The notes beneath the pieces were generated by a model. It did not search any database. It saw only the letters and a list, made by a program, of their open reading frames with translations, and had not been told where the DNA came from. From Cyanobacteria bacterium SZAS-4 (GTDB lineage: Bacteria; Cyanobacteriota; Vampirovibrionia; Obscuribacterales; Obscuribacteraceae): a stretch of DNA of 64,000 bases. The position numbers were made by a program, and so were the translations under genes. Positions 7,064-16,200 of this stretch are shown piece by piece. The stretch is from NCBI GenBank assembly GCA_018266255.1, contig JAFEAT010000017.1:17240-81239 (forward strand). The letters run 5' to 3'. Each line of letters opens with the position of its first letter. The first letter of the stretch is position 1.

Positions 7064-8416
7064 TTGTCTGAAACGAAGCGAGCGGTTAAGCTCGGAGCAT
7101 TGCTGGTCGGATTAGAATTCATAACTCAGCAAGAGTTGGTCGCCATTATGGATATGGCAAACCAGGTGGGGATGCCTCTTGGTCGTGCACTTGTCTTGTC
7201 TGGAAAAATTACTGACGCCGAGCTGAACATCGCCTTACAGCTGCACGCGCTCATGCGGACCTCGGATGTCGCCATGGATACTGCCAAGAAGACTTTCTCG
7301 CTGGTCTGTTACCAGGGAATGCCTCTCATTGATGCTCTCCAACGCACAGGGTGGACCCCGTCTGTAAACCTGCCGAAGGAAACCAGCCAACTTGGCAGGC
7401 TTCTTCTGGAAGCAGAAATGATTTCGGAAGAGCAACTGCATGAGGCTCAAGAAACCAGCCATAAGCTCGGTTTGCCGCTGGGTCGTATCTTGACTTTGAT
7501 GGGGCTTGTGTCGCATCCAACAATAGTACGAGTTGTCGATTTGCAGTCGATGATCCGCATGGGACGCCTTTCACAGCAGGAAGCGATCGAATATTTAAAG
7601 GATGATTCGCAACCTCATCCTGAAGCACAAAATCCAGAATCCACGTCGCCGCCGATGTCGCAGGAACAATCGACATCTGAGTCATCGAAAAATGAGCGAA
7701 ACGACGCGTCGCAGAATGGTTCAACTGAGAAGTCAAACGCATCAACACCAAAGGCGAAATCCAAACATCTTATCGCTGCAGAAGACCCAAACAAGCGAAA
7801 CATTCGCCTCGGCGAACTTTTGATTTTGGCAGGAATTTTGACCGAGTCAGACATGATGAATGCGGTGGAATTGAGTCTGACACGCGAAGAGCCGCTTGGC
7901 GCCGTATTGATTCAACTAGGGTTGATCACGACAGATCAACTGAGACTGGCTTTGAGGCTGCAAGAGTCGATCAGCCTGGGCTCTCTGGATATTCAATCTG
8001 CTACCGATACGCTTTTGATGGAAACCGGCAATTCGCTGATTCCGAAATTAACTGACGTCGAACCAGATTTTCCACCTAAACGATCGCGACTGGCAGAGCA
8101 GAATGACGCTCCTAAGCTGCGCATTGGCGAACTTTTGAAGCTGTGCGGATTTGTACTCGAAGAAGAAATTCAAAGCTCAATCGCGCTTGCTCGTGACTAT
8201 CCATCAGTGCTCGGACGAATGTTGGTAGTGAATGGATACATTGATGAATCGACGCTACTGGCCGCGCTTCGCTGTCAATTTATGGTCAGGAATAAATTGA
8301 TTAATATTGAACAAGCGGTCACTGCTATGCAGTATTCACGTCAATCAAAACTGAGTTTTGATGACGCTCTCGACGAACTCGGATTCTATCGACACGGCAG
8401 GTTGGAACCTGTTTGA
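7064..8416 (+). CDS. Protein with four MshEN-like (c-di-GMP-binding-type) modules
   Basis: A 450-residue protein starting at TTG 7064 with GGCGGAG six bases upstream. It has four modules of the type found at the N-terminus of GspE/MshE ATPases, at about residues 8-65, 108-164, 247-301 and 351-408. Module 3 keeps the c-di-GMP-binding pattern well: RLGELLILAGILTES followed by PLGAVLIQLGLITTDQ. A Ser/Pro-rich disordered linker (about 182-240) splits the pairs. There is no Walker ATPase domain, so it looks like a free-standing receptor or adaptor. Its divergent neighbour carries a degenerate GGDEF domain. The last 31 bp overlap the end of the next gene tail to tail. Confidence 0.75.
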   Translation: MSETKRAVKLGALLVGLEFITQQELVAIMDMANQVGMPLGRALVLSGKITDAELNIALQLHALMRTSDVAMDTAKKTFSLVCYQGMPLIDALQRTGWTPSVNLPKETSQLGRLLLEAEMISEEQLHEAQETSHKLGLPLGRILTLMGLVSHPTIVRVVDLQSMIRMGRLSQQEAIEYLKDDSQPHPEAQNPESTSPPMSQEQSTSESSKNERNDASQNGSTEKSNASTPKAKSKHLIAAEDPNKRNIRLGELLILAGILTESDMMNAVELSLTREEPLGAVLIQLGLITTDQLRLALRLQESISLGSLDIQSATDTLLMETGNSLIPKLTDVEPDFPPKRSRLAEQNDAPKLRIGELLKLCGFVLEEEIQSSIALARDYPSVLGRMLVVNGYIDESTLLAALRCQFMVRNKLINIEQAVTAMQYSRQSKLSFDDALDELGFYRHGRLEPV

Positions 8417-9126
8417 GTGCGCTTTGGCATGTCATCCCATGTTCGACCATCGAGTAACCTTCCTGCCTTTTTCTTGTTTGACCCACCCCATTGTTTGAAG
8501 AAAAACGCCACTTCTGCAAAGTGGCATTGGTCGCGAATCGATTTCACCCACTCTTCTTTGAGCTGACGCGGTCTGCGACCTGATTCGCCACCTACTATTA
8601 CCCAATCAATTCCTTCCAGATTGAGATTTTCGATCGGACCCAAAAGCGGTTCGACGGAAAGAAATTTAAGATGAGCACTCGTTTTTCGCAGATACTCGAT
8701 TCGATGGGCGTAATCTTGGTTCTCTACACTGACTCCCATCCAAATGTGTGGTGCCCAAGGAATTTGCTCGTTCAGTTCAAGCAAGCGTTCATGCCGTTTT
8801 GTTAGGATCTGATATTGATGCCAATCGGCTTGATTCATCGCCTCGAACACCTTCAAGATGTACTCGGTGGGCACATCTTTGTGAAACAAGTCGCTCATCG
8901 AGTTGACGAAAATTCGTTTTGGCTTCTTCCAGGTGGCTGGCAGCGCCAATCTTGCTGGCCAGAGTTTCAAATCGAAGCCCTGTTCGTATGGATGGTTGGG
9001 AACGCCTCTGAACCTTTCTGCAAATGTTTCAGCATAGCAGTTCGCGCAGCCAGGGCTGATCTTCGTGCAACCGGTAATTGGGTTCCACGTGGCATCTGTC
9101 CATTCAATATCTGATGTAACTGCCAT
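8386..9126 (-). CDS. DUF5131 (phage Gp37/Gp68-like) protein
   Basis: A 246-residue protein that matches the Gp37/Gp68 family along its whole length: the opening IEWTDATWNPITGCTKISPGC, the Cys cluster GCTKISPGCANCYAE, FVNSMSDLFH, ILTKRHERL, VSVENQ, FLSVEPLLG and WVIVGGESG. The Cys arrangement suggests a metal or Fe-S site. The family occurs in phages and bacteria and its activity is not established. It follows the zinc-ribbon gene by six bases, so the two are an operon. Confidence 0.9.
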   Translation of the reverse strand: MAVTSDIEWTDATWNPITGCTKISPGCANCYAETFAERFRGVPNHPYEQGFDLKLWPARLALPATWKKPKRIFVNSMSDLFHKDVPTEYILKVFEAMNQADWHQYQILTKRHERLLELNEQIPWAPHIWMGVSVENQDYAHRIEYLRKTSAHLKFLSVEPLLGPIENLNLEGIDWVIVGGESGRRPRQLKEEWVKSIRDQCHFAEVAFFFKQWGGSNKKKAGRLLDGRTWDDMPKRTQTGSNLPCR

Positions 9127-9132
9127 TGATTA

Positions 9133-9555
9133 TTAGAAGGAATTGACTGACATCGCTGCGAATTCTTCTTCGGATGCGGGTTCCAGTGGGCTGCCGAAGA
9201 ATTTTTTGAATCGCCCGGTGCAATCGGCACACTCGAAGTATGAATGCACAGGCAATTTTCGGCGCTTAAAAGTGCCGCGCTCGAAGGTGATTTCCATACA
9301 GCCTTTGCTTTCGCGCTGCTCCACGCCTTTGAATATGAGCCGTCGACTGCCACAGTCAGGACAGCGTTTAAGTTTTTCCTTGATCTCGGTGAAAGCAAGA
9401 ACACAAGCGGCCGTCGGGATGAAAATTGGAATGGCGGCGACAATCGCGAGTGCAACTGCTGCACCTTTCAGCACATCAGTAAAGTCTTCCCTTTCGTTCT
9501 GTTGTTCGACTTCGTTCTGCACAATCCAGCACCAGGGCGCCAGTTCGACCGGCAA
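9133..9555 (-). CDS. Small membrane protein with zinc ribbon
   Basis: About 140 residues from TTG 9555; the start is uncertain and no good RBS is visible. A hydrophobic segment (LKGAAVALAIVAAIPIFIPT, about residues 29-55) is followed by two Cys pairs, CPDCGS and YFECADC, that should form a zinc ribbon, then an acidic tail. It lies six bases ahead of the DUF5131 gene in the same direction. The ribbon resembles those of nucleic-acid-binding or sensor proteins, but no family is recognised. Confidence 0.6.
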   Translation of the reverse strand: MPVELAPWCWIVQNEVEQQNEREDFTDVLKGAAVALAIVAAIPIFIPTAACVLAFTEIKEKLKRCPDCGSRRLIFKGVEQRESKGCMEITFERGTFKRRKLPVHSYFECADCTGRFKKFFGSPLEPASEEEFAAMSVNSF

Positions 9556-9743
9556 TCATCGTCGGTTTCTGACTGGCTCCACTATGAATTGTGCCCAAAA
9601 ACCGCCACCGTATGCGTGTTGGTCTTGAAAACATTTCAATTTAGATACCAACTCGCCTAAATTCCGTAGCCAAGAAGCCGATGAATCCGCGGCCCGATTG
9701 CTAACATAGGTGCTTGTTCATCGGACTTACAAAGGGAGTTTAT

Positions 9744-11207
9744 ATGCCTCTGCATTTTATCAATGGCGAATTCACCAGAGGTGGTGCGACTGAGGATATC
9801 GAAGTTCACAACCCGGCGACAGAGGGTGTAATTGATACAGTTCCTCGTGGCACTGCGGGTGATGCCGAAACTGCGGTGAAGTCATCGAAGGATGCCTTTG
9901 AGGTTTGGAAGCGAACATCAGCAAACACGCGGGCACGCATGATGCATGAAGCCGCGGAAAAAATGCGGGCGCACAAAGAGCAAATCGTGCGCTTGCTTAC
10001 GCTGGAACAGGGCAAACCGGTGCCAGAGAACGAGGAAGAGTTCGAATGGTTGATGAATACCTTCGAATACTATGCTGAACTTGGCAGACACGAACGTGGT
10101 CGCGTTTTGCCTTCAGGTGAGTACACACAATTGAATTTGGTTATAAAAGAACCTTTCGGTGTTGTGCTATGTATTGTTCCGTGGAACTATCCGCTTCTCC
10201 TGATGGCATGGAAAGTGGCACCAGCGCTGGCTGCAGGCAACGTTGTGATCATCAAGCCGAGTGAGATTACTCCCTTGTCAACGCTTTATCTTGCTGAGCA
10301 TTGTTGGGATCATTTTCCGCCCGGTGTGATCAACATCGTTAATGGATATGGCAAAGAAATCGCAGAGGCGTTAGTGAAGCACAAGGACGTTCCCGTGATT
10401 GCATTTACTGGAAGTCTGGCGACCGGTCAACGAATTGCATCTATTGCTGCTCCGATGATGAAAAAATTGCATCTCGAACTTGGTGGCAAAGACGCTTTTG
10501 TAATCGCTGAAGATGCCGACCCTGAGGTTGCCGCTCGAGCACTCGCTTATGCCGCACTGACGAACGCTGGACAAGTCTGTACTTCAACAGAACGAGTTTA
10601 TCTGCCTGCTAAAAATTCGAAGAAATTTACTGAAGCTTTAGTTGAGCACGTTAAGTCATTGCGCCTTGGACCTGGTATCGAATCTGATACCGATATCGGA
10701 CCCATGGCTGGTTCTATCTATCGAGAAAAAATTGAAGGTCATGTCGAGGATGCAGTCAAGCGGGGCGCCAAGGTGCTCACCGGAGGGCGGCGCCCAGAGC
10801 GCCTGAAGAAGGGTTTCTACTATGAGCCGACAGTCATCTCCCATGTCGATCACAACATGATGATCATGCGCGAAGAGACATTTGGTCCTGCTATACCGTT
10901 GATGGAGTACAGTTCTTTCGACGAGGCGATCGCGCTGACCAATGATTCAGATTATGGACTTGGTGCTTGTTTGCTCACGACTGATGCTCTGAAAGCAAAA
11001 ATGTTTATGGAAGAGGTGAAGGCAGGTACGATCTGGATCAACGACCCTTTGACAGACAACTATGCCGGACCATTTGGTGGCATGAAGCTCAGCGGTGGAG
11101 CACGTGAACTGGGGCAAGAGGGCCTTGATGAGTTTCGCGAAACTAAGCATGTGCACTGGGAATTTTCGGCAGCGAAAAAGTCTTGGTGGTATCCTTACGG
11201 AAATTGA
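9744..11207 (+). CDS. NAD(P)-dependent aldehyde dehydrogenase
   Basis: A 487-residue member of the aldehyde dehydrogenase superfamily, oxidising an aldehyde to the acid in the cytoplasm. It shows VPWNYPLLLMAWKVAPALAAGN, the cofactor-loop FTGS, the catalytic Glu in LELGGKD and the catalytic Cys in GQVCTS, plus the closing EETFGPAIPL and GGMKLSG motifs. ATG 9744 is chosen over the longer frame from 9714 because GGGAG lies five bases upstream. Closest by eye to succinate-semialdehyde and betaine-aldehyde dehydrogenases; the substrate cannot be fixed from sequence. It precedes a secreted Yellow-type protein by about 20 bp. Confidence 0.9.
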   Translation: MPLHFINGEFTRGGATEDIEVHNPATEGVIDTVPRGTAGDAETAVKSSKDAFEVWKRTSANTRARMMHEAAEKMRAHKEQIVRLLTLEQGKPVPENEEEFEWLMNTFEYYAELGRHERGRVLPSGEYTQLNLVIKEPFGVVLCIVPWNYPLLLMAWKVAPALAAGNVVIIKPSEITPLSTLYLAEHCWDHFPPGVINIVNGYGKEIAEALVKHKDVPVIAFTGSLATGQRIASIAAPMMKKLHLELGGKDAFVIAEDADPEVAARALAYAALTNAGQVCTSTERVYLPAKNSKKFTEALVEHVKSLRLGPGIESDTDIGPMAGSIYREKIEGHVEDAVKRGAKVLTGGRRPERLKKGFYYEPTVISHVDHNMMIMREETFGPAIPLMEYSSFDEAIALTNDSDYGLGACLLTTDALKAKMFMEEVKAGTIWINDPLTDNYAGPFGGMKLSGGARELGQEGLDEFRETKHVHWEFSAAKKSWWYPYGN

Positions 11208-11228
11208 TTCAAAGTGGAGATCCATCAC

Positions 11229-12380
11229 ATGCTCATGCGTAACTCATTGTCGCTAGCTATTTGCGCGTTCGTCAGCACATCTGCACCGATGATGGCGGCA
11301 AACAAAGATGCGCCAAAGGAAGCGAGCAAAGACGCTCCGAAGGCAGCAAGCAAAAACGCTCTTAAGGCAGCAAGCAAAACCGCTTTGCTGAGCGTTGCTG
11401 CGACGAGCAAGAAACAATGGACCGGAGTTGCTGTCGCAAAAGATAGACGCGTTTTTGTAAACTATCCGCGCTGGTCAGACAATGTTCCAGTGTCTGTTGC
11501 GCAACTCCTCAAAGACTCCTCTACGCTTGCGTACCCTGACAAGAATTGGAATGAGTGGAAAGGGCTACGCCCAGGCGATCACTTTGTCTGTGTTCAAGCT
11601 GTTTTCGCCGATAAAGATAATGGTTTGTGGATTGTAGATTCTGCAGCACCAAAATTTCAGGGACCAGTCGAGAACGGACCAAAACTTTTGAAGATTGATT
11701 TGAAGACAAACAAAGTCGATCGAGTTTTCAGATTTGATGAAGCAATCGCTCCGAAAGGAAGTTACCTCAATGACGTGCGCATTGATAGTAAGCGAAAGAA
11801 AGCCTATCTGACTGATTCTGGACTCGGTGCGATTATTGTTTTAGATGTGGCTTCGGGGAAAGCTACCCGTCGATTAGCCAATCATCCGTCGACTAAGGCG
11901 GAAGACATCCTCATTACGATCAATGGAAAACCGTTCAGCAAAGATGCGAATGGTAAGTCTCGCAAAATAAACTCCGATGGAATCGCTCTCGATCCAGCAC
12001 AAGAGTATCTCTACTACCAGGCTTTAACAGCGAGAACGCTGTATCGAGTGCCGGTTAAAGATTTGGTCAATGAAAAATTGGCAGAGGATGATCTTGGTAA
12101 AAAAGTCGAACTCGTAACAAAGTCGTGCGTGGCTGACGGCATCGAATTTGGTAGTGACGGAAATTTGTATCTTACGTCACTTGAAGACAATGCAATTAAA
12201 CGTTGGTCCCCATCTAAGAAAGGTGAGCTCGAGGTAGTGGCAAAAGATAGTCTCTTGGTGTGGCCGGATAGTTTGGCCAACGCATCTGATGGATCGATGT
12301 TCGTTACTTCGTCTCAGATCAATCTTGGAACGGCTCCGAGCTTGCCCTATCGACTTTTCAAGTTCAAGTTGAAAAACTAG
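11229..12380 (+). CDS. Secreted Yellow / major-royal-jelly-type beta-propeller protein
   Basis: A 383-residue protein with a signal peptide (ends near PMMAAN). A low-complexity spacer follows, in which a block of about 8 residues of the type KDAPKAAS is repeated four times, and then a domain of the MRJP/Yellow family: RVFVNYPRW, GLWIVDSAA, LNDVRIDSKRKKAYLTDSG, KINSDGIALDPAQEYLYYQ and SCVADGIEF. Bacterial members are often annotated L-dopachrome tautomerase-related and their substrate is unknown. GGAG at 11216 supports ATG 11229 (ATG 11235 also possible). Likely co-transcribed with the aldehyde dehydrogenase. Confidence 0.85.
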   Translation: MLMRNSLSLAICAFVSTSAPMMAANKDAPKEASKDAPKAASKNALKAASKTALLSVAATSKKQWTGVAVAKDRRVFVNYPRWSDNVPVSVAQLLKDSSTLAYPDKNWNEWKGLRPGDHFVCVQAVFADKDNGLWIVDSAAPKFQGPVENGPKLLKIDLKTNKVDRVFRFDEAIAPKGSYLNDVRIDSKRKKAYLTDSGLGAIIVLDVASGKATRRLANHPSTKAEDILITINGKPFSKDANGKSRKINSDGIALDPAQEYLYYQALTARTLYRVPVKDLVNEKLAEDDLGKKVELVTKSCVADGIEFGSDGNLYLTSLEDNAIKRWSPSKKGELEVVAKDSLLVWPDSLANASDGSMFVTSSQINLGTAPSLPYRLFKFKLKN

Positions 12381-12389
12381 CCGGTTCAG

Positions 12390-13061
12390 CTACGATTCAA
12401 ATTTGTAGCCTACGCCGTGAACATTCTTGATCAATGAAGGTTCGCCATCGACATCAATTTTATTGCGCAGTTTCTTGATGCAGCTGCGAATGGTATCAGA
12501 CGAACGCTCTGACTCTGATGTCCAGACTCTTTCCAACAGCGCTTCGCCGCTGAATACTTGTCCTGGATAACGCATGAAAAATTCCAATAAAGCAAATTCC
12601 ATTTTCGGTAGGTGAATCTCGTTTCCTTCGCGACTCAATTTGCGTGAGCGTGGATCCAGTTCTAGTGTTCCGGCTCTCAAGACATCAGGCAGCAAAGTTT
12701 GTGAGCGTCTGAGCAAAGCTTTCAATCTGGCAGAAAGTTCCTTTAAGTGGAACGGTTTCGTCAAATAGTCATCTGCGCCAACGCCAAAGCCTGTTTCCTT
12801 GTCGACGATGGTTGACTTGTTCGTCAGCATCAAAACAGCGCTGGAACCGCCCATGGCGCGAAATTGTTTGCAAACTTCTAGACCACTGAGTCGAGGCAAC
12901 TCGATATCTAAAATGATTACATCGTATGAATAAGCACGCAGCAAATCGACGGCATCATCGCCGTTTTCCGCCGTCTCGACCAGATAAGATTCCATCTTCA
13001 ACCAGGTCGAGATGGTGTTTAAAAGATTCCGATCGTCTTCAACTAGTAGAACTTTCGCCAT
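12390..13061 (-). CDS. OmpR/PhoB-family response regulator (orphan)
   Basis: A 223-residue two-domain regulator. The receiver domain has the phosphoacceptor Asp52 (VIILDIELP), acidic pocket EDD and Lys102 (LTKPF). The C-terminal winged helix ends DTIRSCIKKLRNKIDVDG and VHGVGYKFES, the classical OmpR DNA-binding layout. No histidine kinase is next to it. The start at ATG 13061 gives a perfect receiver N-terminus (MAKVLLVEDD); the longer frame to 13139 is not receiver-like. A TATAAT box ends seven bases before this ATG. Confidence 0.92.
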   Translation of the reverse strand: MAKVLLVEDDRNLLNTISTWLKMESYLVETAENGDDAVDLLRAYSYDVIILDIELPRLSGLEVCKQFRAMGGSSAVLMLTNKSTIVDKETGFGVGADDYLTKPFHLKELSARLKALLRRSQTLLPDVLRAGTLELDPRSRKLSREGNEIHLPKMEFALLEFFMRYPGQVFSGEALLERVWTSESERSSDTIRSCIKKLRNKIDVDGEPSLIKNVHGVGYKFES

Positions 13062-13067
13062 TGCCAA

Positions 13068-13073
13068 ATTATA
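13068..13073 (-). promoter_or_regulatory. -10 box (TATAAT) implying a leaderless mRNA
   Basis: Consensus TATAAT on the minus strand at 13068-13073. Transcription would start at about 13061, the first base of the regulator's ATG, and no Shine-Dalgarno sequence is present. The -35 region is weak (TTTCTA at 17 bp). Confidence 0.5.
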
Positions 13074-13288
13074 GAGGGCTATGCAGAATTTAGAAACTCT
13101 TTGGACGAATCCGATTTTGCCGATTTCGTAGAACCGCAACAGGCTAGCGTTTGCAGATTTTTGAGAAACAATTCTCCGAGGTACACAATCGCCACAAATC
13201 GGATGTACCTTTACAACGTTGTTTCATAGCCCAATTACCAGCGCTGTGCGTTGCCTTTGCTCTGCGCCTAAAAATATGTGAGGATTCC

Positions 13289-16200
13289 ATGACGTATTCG
13301 CCCGGCCTGGAGCGAGCGCCCGAAGCTGCGCCTGTTCCTGAATCAAATCCGTCTACTGAGCGACCTTTTCACGAAGAACTGGAGAAACAGTCTCCAGCCG
13401 TGCAACATGCAGAAAAGACCAAAGACCCAGTCGATTCGATTTATCAGTGGGATGGATCGAAGCACTCTGATTCGCCGTTCGTCAAAATTGTCGAGAAAGA
13501 CGGCACAATCAAGGGGCATGACGATGCAGGCAACCTCACGTCGGTAGAGTTTCATCAGGACCCAGGCAAGAAGCATACGTACGGTTACGACGACAAGAAT
13601 CAATTGATCTCTGTCGCTCGCACAGACAAAGCTACGGGTGAAGACACTCATTTAGAGCGCGACGAGAAAACTTCTCAATGGTATTTGAAAGAGAATGGTC
13701 AAGCGTATCCGCTGCCCGGCGAGGTGGATGTGAGACCGAATGGAGACTTTGCCGTTCAGCGTCAAGACGGCTCCTGGCGGGTGGAAGACGTCTCAGGCAA
13801 CATGCACAATGAACGGCGACTGGCATCTGGGGCTACCGTTCGAATCAACGAAGATAAGTCAATTGATGGTGTCACTCGTAAAGACGGCACATCATTCAGT
13901 TGTACTTATGGGAAAGATGGTGCGCTGGAGAGCATCAGCGAAACGAAAGAAGGTAAGACTTTGACCTGGTCTCGCAATGAGGCCGGTGATTTTGTGCAAG
14001 CTGGTAATGAAGAGGTTCGCAAGAATCTTTCAGTCGATCAAAATGGAAATATCAAATACAAAACTGCGGACAATCTTGACCACGTCGCCACCGGAGATGG
14101 TTCGCATGTGGTATCAGCCGGAGACAGCAAGGCGCAAACGACTTATGACGGAGAAGGGCGTCTACATGTAATTACCAAGGACGATGGAACTTCTCGCCAG
14201 TTCGATTACGAAGGAAATAGCACCAAAGTCTCAAAATTGACTGAACTGAATGACAAAGGAGAGCCAGTCAAATCGTACGAACGAATAGCAGATAATGAAT
14301 GGAAGTGCATGCAAGGCGGCCAGTCGCTCGGAAATTGGAAGGGCGATCTAAAGACTGGTTCGGATGGCAGCTGGAGCATGTTTTCGGACAAAGACAATCC
14401 GAGCAACCTGTGGCGAAACGCCGACGCCCAGGGCAATGTGACCTACTCACGCCAAAATGCAGACGGTTCGAAAATTATTTTTGATGACAAAAAGAAATTT
14501 TCGGAAATAGAGCGCGCAGATGGCACTGGTGCTGTCTGGAGCATGAATGGTGACGCTCCCAGGGTGTCTACGATAATGCCCGATGGATCGCAACTTCAGT
14601 TCGACTTCGATATGAAGAGCAAAGAATGGAAGTGCGATGATCCAACAGTCAAATCGTCCAAGGATATGCCAATAGCCGGCACCGGAGAAATCTCTTTCTC
14701 TAGAACAGACGGAACAGCTGTGACTGTCAAAACTGACAGTACTACGCTCGTTAAGAAAACAGACGGCACCACTCTTGAATACGATGCCGCGCAGAATTTG
14801 GTCGCCTGCTCGAAAGGAGGGAACGAGCGCACATTTGAGGTAAAAGATGGAGTGATAACCGCCTTTACCGATCACGTAAAGGGACAGCCCGAGCGTCATG
14901 TAGATCTTTCACGAGATAGGAATGTTGAACTTACCTCCAACGGTGATTTAGTACACACAGGTGCTGACGGTAAGCGACAAATTGAAACCAGTGATTTTTC
15001 GCACGTCGATTGTAATGAAGCTGGAAAGCCCACGAAAATAACCACTACAAACGGCGCAGTCAGAGACATCGAGTGGAATCCACAGACTAATCAACCAGTG
15101 TCGATTACCGACACTATGAAAATCGGTGAAAAGACGGTTTCGCGCAAATGGGAGACTGCGGAAGATTGGAAAGGAACCTTTGCTGTTATTGGCGAAAAAG
15201 ACGGAAAGCTAACGCAAAAATTTGCTCGTCATGACGTGCAGATCGATGAAACAGGAAACTACAGTTACCTGAGCGGTGACGGTAAGAAAGTCATATCGAA
15301 AGCTGGCGATGGTGTTCGAATAGCTGACAATGGTTTCAACTCGATTGACGTCCAAGAAGCTCGCGAAAGATACTTGGAAGTCATGCGCGAACAGTTTAAG
15401 GGTGACACTGCTCGTTGTGAGCGCCTGGAGAGTATGTCTAACGCTTTCGACACCCGCATGGCTGACACGATTGAACGAAGACTGGCTGCTAAAGAGCCAG
15501 AAGAAAAAGTGCGCGCTGAAGTTGAACAGCGATTGAAAGAGACTTACGATCATCTAAGCAGATTGGCTTCATCCGATGATCCAAAAGCTCTCGATGACAA
15601 AGCAACGCGTGTAATTCTTGCAGAAACATGTATGTATCACGCCATGGAACCAGAGACGGTGACGCAGGAAGGATGGGGATCTTGCTGGCTTCAATCTGGT
15701 TACGTGCCAGTTGGAGTGGGTGAACATCCGAATGCGATGGCTAAAGCTTTAGCAGACATCTCATTGACTGGAAGTTTCACCGACTTGAAGGGTAACAACT
15801 ACAATTTCACCAGAGACCAACTAGTAATAGCCAACAAACAGCAAGGTGCTGGTTGGACTATCGAGAGTGCGCCTAACACCTCTTATCCAAGCCCTGTTGC
15901 CCACCGATGGGACGCAACTCTAAGCAAGATGGATAAAGGTGCCGGATACGGTGGCGCCGGAGATTCGGGCCGCATCAGATATGGTGGCGGTGGTCAAAAG
16001 GAAATTATGAGACGTCTCACCGGGGACGAATTGGCTTACGTCGATGGTTATCCAAGCAGTCGTGCCCAGCGTGCAGCACTGTTGCACAGCGGTGGTGCGC
16101 AACGTAATGGTGGTCCTCACCACGTGGCAACTTGGGCGCTTAGAAAAGAGAAAGACCAGTGGTTGTTGATCAAAGGAAATCAATACAACGATAACAACCG

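Noticed and set aside
9143..9660. Two plus-strand frames across the zinc-ribbon gene
   Set aside because: The opposite strand encodes a protein with paired CxxC motifs and operon spacing; these frames have no family features.
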